A stretch of DNA of 6,481 bases. Origin: Candidatus Alcyoniella australis (GTDB taxonomy: Bacteria > Lernaellota > Lernaellaia > JAVCCG01 > Alcyoniellaceae). Each line of letters begins with the position of its first letter. Position 1 is the first letter of the stretch. Below the pieces are notes generated by a model. That model was given only the letters and a program-made list of their open reading frames with translations. It did no database searches and was not told where the DNA came from. The stretch spans positions 1 to 6,481 of the forward strand of contig JAVCCG010000089.1 of assembly GCA_030765605.1 (NCBI GenBank), read 5' to 3'. The position numbers and the translations under genes were made by a program. Positions 1 to 6,059 of this stretch are shown one piece after another.

Positions 1-73
1 ACGCGTCGGCCCAGGCTGTGCCGGCGGCCATCACCGCTACGCACAGGATTGAAAGAAACAGTACCCTCTTCAT
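1..73 (-). CDS. Exported protein, N-terminal signal peptide only (cut by window edge)
   Basis: The minus strand from 73 down to 1 reads an ATG followed by 23 further sense codons and runs off the window. The peptide begins MKRVLFLSIL, has a hydrophobic core rich in Leu/Val/Ala, and reaches an AWA-DA site that fits signal peptidase I cleavage after about residue 22. Cys11 is not in a lipobox (the residue before it is Leu), so a lipoprotein is unlikely. An AGGAGG ribosome site at 84-79 sits five bases before the ATG, which strongly supports this start. The mature protein lies outside the window, so its function cannot be told. It is transcribed divergently from the FHA-GAF kinase-like gene. Confidence 0.82.
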   Translation of the reverse strand, partial: MKRVLFLSILCVAVMAAGTAWADA

Positions 74-92
74 ATAATCCTCCTACTCTCTC

Positions 93-159
93 TTTATAGA
101 GCGTATTGCCCCATGTCGTTTTTGTTTAAAACCTATTATTACTTACCCCCCCTTGTCAA
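93..159 (-). promoter_or_regulatory. Candidate promoter region of the exported-protein gene, with a G7 tract
   Basis: On the minus strand a perfect TTGACA (159-154) is followed at once by a run of seven G (152-146). Possible -10 hexamers are TAATAG (138-133, spacer 15) and TAGGTT (135-130, spacer 18); neither is good nor ideally spaced. A second option is TATAAA (98-93, five of six to consensus) with no clear -35, which would give a very short leader. The region is AT-rich and points to the gene starting at 73. Which hexamer is used cannot be settled from sequence. Confidence 0.35.
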
Positions 160-241
160 TAGCAATGTTTTTAGCTTCAGAGATGATGAGCCCCTGAAAT
201 ATCGGCGGCTCCGGCCATTGTCCGAGGATTGGCAGCGTGAT

Positions 242-269
242 TTGACTTGCCGGGGCTGGGCGTTAAAAA
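242..269 (+). promoter_or_regulatory. Candidate sigma-70 promoter for the FHA-GAF kinase-like gene
   Basis: TTGACT at 242-247 (five of six to TTGACA) is followed after 16 bases by TAAAAA at 264-269 (four of six to TATAAT). Transcription would start near 276, leaving a leader of about 25 bases that carries GGGAG at 287-291, ten bases before the ATG at 302. Rest of the 74-301 interval: I see no further gene or repeat, apart from the minus-strand promoter candidates. Confidence 0.4.
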
Positions 270-301
270 TGGACTGCATCACATCCGGGAGAAAAACTTA
301 G

Positions 302-1891
302 ATGCCGACCCTGATAATCGAGGAACGCGGCAGGGGCCAGCGCTCCAAGACAATTGGCGATTCCGCCGTGCTCGGCTGCGGATTGGATTGCGAGGTCGTG
401 CTGCAAGGCGAGACCGATCGCCTGGCCCAGATCGAAATGATCGAGGGCAAGTGGCGAGTGCGCAGCCTCTCCGACTCGATCTCGCTGTTCGTCAACGGTC
501 GGCCGGTCAAGCAATCGGCCCTCAACGACGGCGACGAGCTCAACATGGGAAAAAGCCGAGTGACCTTCCACTTGGCACAAGACAAGCTGCCCGAGGGGCT
601 GTGGGACAGCTTCTCCACCGGGTTCTCCCTTAACGACGCCGAGGCGCGCAGTCTGCTCGGCGCGGTCTCCTCCCCCGAAGAGCGGCGCAGGATCAACCCG
701 GATCACGAGGGATACCTTAAAATCGCATACGAGATCAGCAGCCTGCGCGCCCAGTCGCGCTCGTTGCGCGAGTTGGCCGTCGGACTGCTCGAGGTGGTGT
801 TCCGGCTGACGCCGGCCGAACTGTGCTGCATCATGCTCAGCCAGAATCCGACATCGGTCGATCAGCTTATCTGCACCGATCGCCAGGGCCGCGATTGTGA
901 GATGCCGATCAAGAACGAGGTGATCGAGCACGTGGTCGGCCAGGGCACATCGTTCTCTTGCCGCAACGTGCACGACCGCACGGGCCAATGCGCACAGCTC
1001 GAGTTCGAAGATCGCGACATCTGCAGCCTGATGGCCGTGCCGCTGCGCGGTCCCAACGGAATCCTCGGCGCAATCAAGATCCTCACCCAGGGCCGCGATC
1101 TGTTCGGCCGCTCGGACGACCTGCAGCTGATGACGATCATCGGCAACGAGGCCGGGCTGGCGATTCACAACCAACTGACAATGCAGGTGCGGATCGAAAA
1201 CCAACGCCTGGCGGCCATCGGCCGCGCCCTGAACTCGCTGACCGATTATCTGCGCGACGTGTTCCAGGGGATCGACGGCGCATCGTTCGGCATCGAGAGC
1301 GGCATCGAGTCCAAGGACATCCCCGCGATCCGCACGGCCTGGGAACGGCTGCAGGCCAACCACCAGCGCCTGCGGGCGCTGGTCCAGACCATGCTGCACG
1401 CAACCGAGCAACGTCCGTTGCGGCGCCATCGCCAATCGATCAAGCCGCCGATCGACCAAGTATGCGAAATGCTCAGCTCCAAGGCCCTGACCAAGGGCTG
1501 CATCATCGAAAGCACGATCTCGGAAAACCTGCCCTGGGTCTTGGTGGACGAGGATGCGATACGCTCCGCGCTGTTCGCCCTGATCGACAACGCGGTGGAC
1601 GCCGTACCCGACGCCAACGGACGCGTGCGCATTGACGCCCGCGCCACGCGCGACCGCCACATGTTCGTCGAGATCACCGATAACGGACCGGGAATGGACC
1701 TCGACCAGTTGCCCCAGGTTTTCGAGGCCTTCTACACCACCAAGGCCGAGGAAGGCACGGGTATTGGGCTGTTCAACGCGCGCAAGATCATCCGCGAGCA
1801 CAACGGCCAGATCAGCGTGCGCAGCCAGCCGCAGATGGGCACCACGTTCACCATCGACCTGCCGGTACCCAAGCACAAAGAAAAAGAGTAG
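302..1891 (+). CDS. FHA-GAF sensor histidine-kinase-like protein lacking the phosphoacceptor His
   Basis: 529 residues with no signal peptide or membrane span, so cytoplasmic. Domains in order: FHA-like fold about 5-95, a linker, GAF about 150-295, a dimerisation helix pair about 300-370, and a HATPase_c domain about 375-525. The ATP-binding boxes are all present: N box with Asn430 and Asp433, G1 box DNGPG at 460-464, F box FEAF at 474-477, G2 box GTGIGL at 486-491. In the dimerisation helix the family pattern SLxHxIKNxLQGI is replaced by SLTDYLRDVFQGI (312-324), so Asp315 stands where the phosphorylated His should be and Asp319 where Asn is usual. The FHA domain also lacks its usual Arg, Ser-x-x-His and Asn-Gly-Thr binding residues. 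The GAF part holds Cys175, 176, 191, 199, 220, 230 and 241. The start has GGGAG ten bases upstream. The likely partner is the NtrC-type regulator at 3480. The protein may act as an ATP-binding scaffold or pseudokinase rather than an active phosphodonor. Confidence 0.88.
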   Translation: MPTLIIEERGRGQRSKTIGDSAVLGCGLDCEVVLQGETDRLAQIEMIEGKWRVRSLSDSISLFVNGRPVKQSALNDGDELNMGKSRVTFHLAQDKLPEGLWDSFSTGFSLNDAEARSLLGAVSSPEERRRINPDHEGYLKIAYEISSLRAQSRSLRELAVGLLEVVFRLTPAELCCIMLSQNPTSVDQLICTDRQGRDCEMPIKNEVIEHVVGQGTSFSCRNVHDRTGQCAQLEFEDRDICSLMAVPLRGPNGILGAIKILTQGRDLFGRSDDLQLMTIIGNEAGLAIHNQLTMQVRIENQRLAAIGRALNSLTDYLRDVFQGIDGASFGIESGIESKDIPAIRTAWERLQANHQRLRALVQTMLHATEQRPLRRHRQSIKPPIDQVCEMLSSKALTKGCIIESTISENLPWVLVDEDAIRSALFALIDNAVDAVPDANGRVRIDARATRDRHMFVEITDNGPGMDLDQLPQVFEAFYTTKAEEGTGIGLFNARKIIREHNGQISVRSQPQMGTTFTIDLPVPKHKEKE

Positions 1892-1896
1892 GCGCC

Positions 1897-3258
1897 TTAG
1901 AGCTTCTTCTGCATCACTCTCGCCGCCATCAGGATCGGATCGATCACTGCTGAGAACGGCGGCGCATAGGCGAAGTCGACCTCGTTGAGCTGATCCACGG
2001 TCATTCCGGCATACAGCGCCACGGCCAAAGAATTGATGCGGTGCGCCACGCCCTCGGTGCCGGCCATCTGAGCGCCGAGTAGCCGCCGCGACCCGCGGTC
2101 GGCGATCAACATCACGTTGATCGGAACTCCCTTGGGCTGGGCGTGGGCCCGCGAGCGATGCTTGACCAACTGGGTGCAGGCGTCGAACTGCTGCTGCGCC
2201 TCGCGCAGGGTCAGCCCGGTGTATCCGACCTGCAGGTCGAAACATTTGAAGTGCATCGATTGCAGCACACCGGCGAAACGCGCATCGCCGCCCGCCGCGT
2301 TTTCGCCCGCGGTCCAACCCTGCTTGTTGGCCACATCGCCCAAAGGCGCGTACACCGGCTCGTTGCTGATTCGCTGCAGCGACTGGCAGCAGTCGCCCGC
2401 AGCGTAGATCCCATCCACCGAGGTCTGCTGCCGCTCGTCCACGGCAATGGCGCCGCTGGGTCCGATCTCGCAGCCCGCCGCACACGCCAATTCCACAGCC
2501 GGCTCCACGCCCAGGGCGGTAAGCACCATCTGGGTCTCGAACTCGCCGCAGTCGGTTTGCACGGCGCATACCAATCCCTGATCGTCGAGCAACATTTGCT
2601 GCACCTTGCAGTCGGGCACGTAGCGCACGCCGTTGGCCTGCAGCGTCTGGATGATCAGCTCCGCGATCGGCTGCTCGGCGCGTCCGCCGGGCTTGCTGCT
2701 GCGATGCAGGATCGTCACTTCGAGGCCGCGCGCGCTCAGCGCCTCGGCCATCTCCAGGGCGATGAATCCCGCGCCGACGATCGCCACACGCTTGGGGGTG
2801 CGCTGCCGGATGAAATCGTCGATAGCCCGTGCTTGGTCGAGAAACTTGAGGCTGAAGACATTGGCCGCGTCCGCGCCCGGAGCATCGAGGGTCCGCGGCC
2901 GCGCGCCCGTGGCCAGGATCAGCCGGTCGTACTGGTGCGTCTGCTCCGCGCCGGTCTCCAGGTCGCGCACGGTCACGCTGCGCGCCTGCGGATCGACGGC
3001 CGACGCCTCGTGCCGCAGACGAATACGGATGTTTTGACGGCCCTCGAACTCCTCGGGCGAGCGCACCAGCAGACGCTCCCAGGTCGGCACCTCGCCGCTG
3101 ATGAAGTACGGCTCGTCGCACGCGCCGTACGACACGTAGCGATCGCGTTCGAACAGCGTGATCTCCATTTGTGGATCAATCCGCCGCGCGCGGCTGGCCG
3201 CACTGGTGCCGCCGGCCACTCCACCGATCACGATCAACCGCTTGCCCTGATTCGACAT
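1897..3258 (-). CDS. CoA-disulfide reductase-like FAD/NAD(P)H pyridine nucleotide-disulfide oxidoreductase
   Basis: 453 residues from the ATG at 3258. This start is preferred over the in-frame GTG at 3267 (456 residues), because that GTG lies inside the ribosome site. Residue numbers here follow the longer form; subtract 3 for the chosen start. Visible features: an FAD-binding glycine loop GGVAGG (15-20), ATGARP (119-124), an NAD(P)H-binding loop GAGFIALE (165-172), the second FAD motif AAGD (289-292) and a C-terminal YAPPFS (434-439). The motif SYGACDEPY places a single redox Cys50 as in the CoA-disulfide reductase/NADH oxidase group, which uses one Cys with a bound thiol rather than a CxxxxC pair. 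The length is close to S. aureus CoA-disulfide reductase (438). The expected role is NAD(P)H-dependent reduction of CoA disulfide, persulfide or a related thiol in the cytoplasm; the real substrate is not shown. Asp51 replaces the usual Gly. There is no rhodanese extension. It converges on the kinase gene, with stops five bases apart. Confidence 0.87.
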   Translation of the reverse strand: MSNQGKRLIVIGGVAGGTSAASRARRIDPQMEITLFERDRYVSYGACDEPYFISGEVPTWERLLVRSPEEFEGRQNIRIRLRHEASAVDPQARSVTVRDLETGAEQTHQYDRLILATGARPRTLDAPGADAANVFSLKFLDQARAIDDFIRQRTPKRVAIVGAGFIALEMAEALSARGLEVTILHRSSKPGGRAEQPIAELIIQTLQANGVRYVPDCKVQQMLLDDQGLVCAVQTDCGEFETQMVLTALGVEPAVELACAAGCEIGPSGAIAVDERQQTSVDGIYAAGDCCQSLQRISNEPVYAPLGDVANKQGWTAGENAAGGDARFAGVLQSMHFKCFDLQVGYTGLTLREAQQQFDACTQLVKHRSRAHAQPKGVPINVMLIADRGSRRLLGAQMAGTEGVAHRINSLAVALYAGMTVDQLNEVDFAYAPPFSAVIDPILMAARVMQKKL

Positions 3259-3263
3259 CCGAC

Positions 3264-3272
3264 TCACCTCCC
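3264..3272 (-). promoter_or_regulatory. Ribosome binding site that decides the disulfide reductase start
   Basis: The minus strand reads GGGAGGTGA from 3272 to 3264. The core GGAGG (3271-3267) is eight bases before the ATG at 3258, which is ideal spacing. The alternative GTG start (3267-3265) overlaps this element and would have no ribosome site of its own. Confidence 0.8.
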
Positions 3273-3292
3273 GCCCGTTGAGTACAATCCGA

Positions 3293-3320
3293 ATTAAAAT
3301 ACCCTACTTCGCCTTGTCGA
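3293..3320 (-). promoter_or_regulatory. Candidate sigma-70 promoter of the disulfide reductase gene
   Basis: The minus strand has TCGACA (3320-3315, five of six to TTGACA), a 16-base spacer and TTTAAT (3298-3293, five of six to TATAAT). Transcription would begin near 3286, giving a leader of about 28 bases that contains the GGAGG site. This is the best promoter match in the window. Confidence 0.55.
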
Positions 3321-3341
3321 TAAAAAGGTGAACATATTGTT

Positions 3342-3360
3342 TATTGGACAATATCCAATA
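3342..3360. promoter_or_regulatory. Perfect inverted repeat, candidate operator in the divergent control region
   Basis: TATTGGA (3342-3348) and TCCAATA (3354-3360) are exact inverted copies separated by CAATA. The centre, 3351, is about 65 bases upstream of the predicted start of the disulfide reductase transcript, a usual position for an activator site. It is about 130 bases upstream of the response-regulator ATG. The AT-rich arms and lack of a following T-run make a protein site more likely than a terminator. The protein that binds it is unknown. Confidence 0.45.
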
Positions 3361-3387
3361 CGCTCGCAGGGGAAGAGGGCTGGCGGA

Positions 3388-3398
3388 GTGTCCGACAC
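3388..3398. repeat. Short inverted repeat upstream of the response regulator
   Basis: GTGTC and GACAC are exact inverted copies around a single C. It lies in the 212-base stretch before the response regulator, which otherwise shows no gene. Five-base arms can arise by chance, so the claim is weak. Confidence 0.2.
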
Positions 3399-3422
3399 CA
3401 CGGGAAATCAACAGCGCATCCT

Positions 3423-3458
3423 GTAAGATAAAGCGTAAGCGCGTTGATCGCGCGTAAG
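3423..3458 (+). repeat. GTAAG repeats and a small GC hairpin in the response-regulator leader
   Basis: GTAAG occurs at 3423-3427, 3435-3439 and 3454-3458, the last two within GCGTAAG (3433-3439 and 3452-3458). Between them GCGCG (3439-3443) and CGCGC (3449-3453) can pair around TTGAT, ending 26 bases before the ATG. This could affect translation of the regulator, whose ribosome site is poor (GAGG at 3463-3466, thirteen bases from the ATG). No convincing promoter for the plus strand was found here. Confidence 0.25.
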
Positions 3459-3479
3459 ACCTGAGGCATTATCTGCGCA

Positions 3480-4840
<1,361 letters not shown>

Positions 4841-4847
<7 letters not shown>

Positions 4848-4866
4848 TGTTGGATAACATTATTTG
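4841..4866. terminator. AT-rich stem-loop overlapping the response-regulator stop codon
   Basis: AATAATGTT (4843-4851) and AACATTATT (4856-4864) are perfect nine-base inverted copies around GGAT. A G-T pair and a C-G pair extend the stem to eleven. The TAA stop (4845-4847) is inside the left arm. No clear T-run follows on the plus strand, so it may be a weak terminator, an RNA 3' end element or a protein site. Confidence 0.4.
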
Positions 4867-4872
4867 GTAAAC

Positions 4873-4909
4873 GCTCGCGGGGGCGGCTTCGAGCCGCCAC
4901 ATGGCGAGC
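4873..4909. terminator. GC-rich two-tier stem-loop, possible bidirectional terminator
   Basis: The inner stem is GGCGGCT (4882-4888) with AGCCGCC (4892-4898) around TCG. The outer stem is GCTCGC (4873-4878) with GCGAGC (4904-4909). It lies between convergent genes, where a shared terminator is expected. It lacks a T-run on either strand, so intrinsic termination is not proven; GC-rich stems of this kind also occur as dispersed repeats. Confidence 0.5.
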
Positions 4910-4916
4910 CTACACA

Positions 4917-4940
4917 CAAAGATCGATATCTCGACCTTTG
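4917..4940. repeat. Third inverted repeat of the convergent spacer
   Basis: CAAAGATCGA (4917-4926) pairs with TCGACCTTTG (4931-4940) around TATC, with one mismatch (A4922/C4935). On the minus strand it lies just downstream of the TusA-family gene and may mark the end of that operon's transcript. Confidence 0.4.
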
Positions 4941-4945
4941 TCCCC

Positions 4946-4960
4946 ACCAATCATATTGGT
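4946..4960. repeat. Fourth inverted repeat, overlapping the TusA-family stop codon
   Basis: ACCAAT (4946-4951) and ATTGGT (4955-4960) are perfect inverted copies around CAT. The TGA stop of the minus-strand TusA-family gene (4953-4951) falls inside it, mirroring the stem-loop over the response-regulator stop on the other side of the spacer. Confidence 0.35.
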
Positions 4961-5163
4961 TTAAGGATTAGCTTGTACGCGTCGTCCGCCTGCTGCACCT
5001 GGACTTGGTAGCCGTTGCTGCGGCCCAGGCGCGTGATGTTTTCAACTTGGGTCATCTCGTCGACCAGCACGCTCAGCTCGGACTTGGGATCGTCCTTCAT
5101 CGCCTGGCGCGTTCTAACAACCGGGATCGGGCACGATAGCCCCCTGGCATCGATTTCGATCAT
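4951..5163 (-). CDS. TusA/SirA/YedF-type sulfur carrier protein
   Basis: 70 residues from the ATG at 5163. An in-frame GTG at 5175 would give 74, but it overlaps the GGAG ribosome site (5173-5170) that sits six bases before the ATG. The protein then begins MIEIDARGLSCPIP, the usual family opening, with the CPxP motif at Cys11-Pro14. In TusA this Cys carries a persulfide between sulfurtransferases. The later pattern of acidic residues, an Asn-Ile-x-Arg helix (from NITRLGRS) and a C-terminal strand completes the two-layer fold. It is slightly shorter than E. coli TusA (81) and has no DsrE-like second domain as in longer YedF proteins. It is the last gene of the minus-strand operon, starting 13 bases after the stop of the ribokinase-fold gene. 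A role in sulfur or selenium transfer is a family-based inference; donor and acceptor are unknown. Confidence 0.88.
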   Translation of the reverse strand: MIEIDARGLSCPIPVVRTRQAMKDDPKSELSVLVDEMTQVENITRLGRSNGYQVQVQQADDAYKLILKPI

Positions 5164-5169
5164 TTCATT

Positions 5170-5173
5170 CTCC
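5170..5173 (-). promoter_or_regulatory. Ribosome binding site that decides the TusA-family start
   Basis: GGAG on the minus strand (5173-5170) lies six bases before the ATG at 5163, just after the TAA of the upstream gene (5179-5177). The GTG at 5175-5173 shares a base with this site and so is an unlikely start. Confidence 0.65.
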
Positions 5174-5176
5174 ACA

Positions 5177-6058
5177 TTAAACGGTGCATACGCCCGACCA
5201 GGCGCAGAGGTTTTCGTTGAGTACTTCAGGCAGGCTTTGGATCAGCTTGACGATGCTGGAGTCGACCTGCATTGCAGCGTGGCTGCCTGCCGCGCGGTTG
5301 GCTTTGGCCGCGATGATCGCCGCCTCGTGCGGCTCGAGCCCGGCGTACAGCAGCGCCGCCAGCAGGCCGGTGATCGTATCGCCGGTGCCGCCGACCGCCT
5401 CCATCTGCGGGACGTTGGGCGAGTCGATACGCGCCTGGATCACCCCGGCGCGAGCCACCAGATCCTCGGCCCCCTTAATCAGGGTCAGTTGCGGGGCGTT
5501 CCCCTCTTTGTAGGCCCGGGCGATCTGCTTGGCCGGATCAGCCGCACAATCGTAGATCAGATGCTCGGCAATGTAGGCCGGATGGTCGGCCCGCGGGTCG
5601 GCCAGAAACGCCAACTCCGCACGGTCGGGCGTAAACACGTCGAAACGGCGCGCCAGCCCCGCAGCCTTGGCCGCGTACATCGCCCCGGCGTCGGCCAGCA
5701 GCAGCGGACGCTGCTTGCAGCGCTCGATTTGCGCCTCGAGCTGCTTGATCAGCGTGACGATCGGCAGCATGTAGTGCAGGCAGAGCACTTGCGGCGCGAT
5801 GTGCCGTATGTGTTGCGAGAGGTAACGGTAGAGCGCGCGGCTGCCCTTGCCCTGGCCGATATCGCCCGCCAACAGCGCGTGGGGCGGGTCGATTCCCAAA
5901 TGCTGAGTTACAGCGCAGGCCGCACTGATCATCGCCGCGGTCCCCTGTCCGCAGGGAATTCGCAGGTCGCCCACCACCAGCGTTCCGTTGTCCAGCACCG
6001 CAGGGCCCAAGATCGGCTCGGAGCGCTCGTGAGGGATCGTTCCGCAGACCAGCAACAT
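5177..6058 (-). CDS. Ribokinase-fold protein, NAD(P)H-hydrate dehydratase (NnrD/YjeF C-domain)-like
   Basis: 293 residues, near the size of stand-alone NnrD enzymes (B. subtilis YxkO, 276). The C-terminal signature GGTGDTITGLLAAL (223-236) with Asp227 matches the family's catalytic loop. LADAG (121-125), FTPDRAEL (142-149) and LIKGAED (193-199) fall where NnrD has its DA, TPHPGE and KG motifs. The family removes water from damaged NAD(P)H hydrates at the cost of ADP or ATP, in the cytoplasm. The usual His-Pro-Gly of TPHPGE is Asp-Arg-Ala here and the N-terminal part is divergent, so another small substrate is possible. There is no N-terminal epimerase (YjeF_N) domain. GGGGAGG (6071-6065), inside the previous gene, is six bases before the ATG, and that gene's TGA is one base from the ATG, so translation is probably coupled. 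The TusA-family gene follows after 13 bases. Confidence 0.72.
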   Translation of the reverse strand: MLLVCGTIPHERSEPILGPAVLDNGTLVVGDLRIPCGQGTAAMISAACAVTQHLGIDPPHALLAGDIGQGKGSRALYRYLSQHIRHIAPQVLCLHYMLPIVTLIKQLEAQIERCKQRPLLLADAGAMYAAKAAGLARRFDVFTPDRAELAFLADPRADHPAYIAEHLIYDCAADPAKQIARAYKEGNAPQLTLIKGAEDLVARAGVIQARIDSPNVPQMEAVGGTGDTITGLLAALLYAGLEPHEAAIIAAKANRAAGSHAAMQVDSSIVKLIQSLPEVLNENLCAWSGVCTV

Positions 6059-6059
6059 C

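Noticed and set aside
229-246. Sigma-54-like promoter TTGGCAG...TTTGAC upstream of the kinase-like gene
   Set aside because: The -24-like TTGGCA is good, but ten bases after the GG there is TG and not GC, and sigma-54 spacing is strict. A sigma-70 pair at 242-269 fits better.
113-301. Short plus-strand open frame of 62 codons before the kinase-like gene
   Set aside because: There is no ribosome site before its ATG and no recognisable motif. It covers the divergent promoter region.
263-3121. Minus-strand open frame of 952 codons spanning two genes
   Set aside because: It lies antisense to the kinase-like gene and out of frame over the reductase gene. Its protein is Arg/Ala/Gly-rich with no recognisable domain. 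GC-rich coding DNA often leaves such frames open, and both overlapped genes have clear domains.
2143-3297. Plus-strand open frame of 384 codons opposite the disulfide reductase
   Set aside because: It is a shadow of a well-supported gene, with an Arg/His/Leu-rich composition and no motif.
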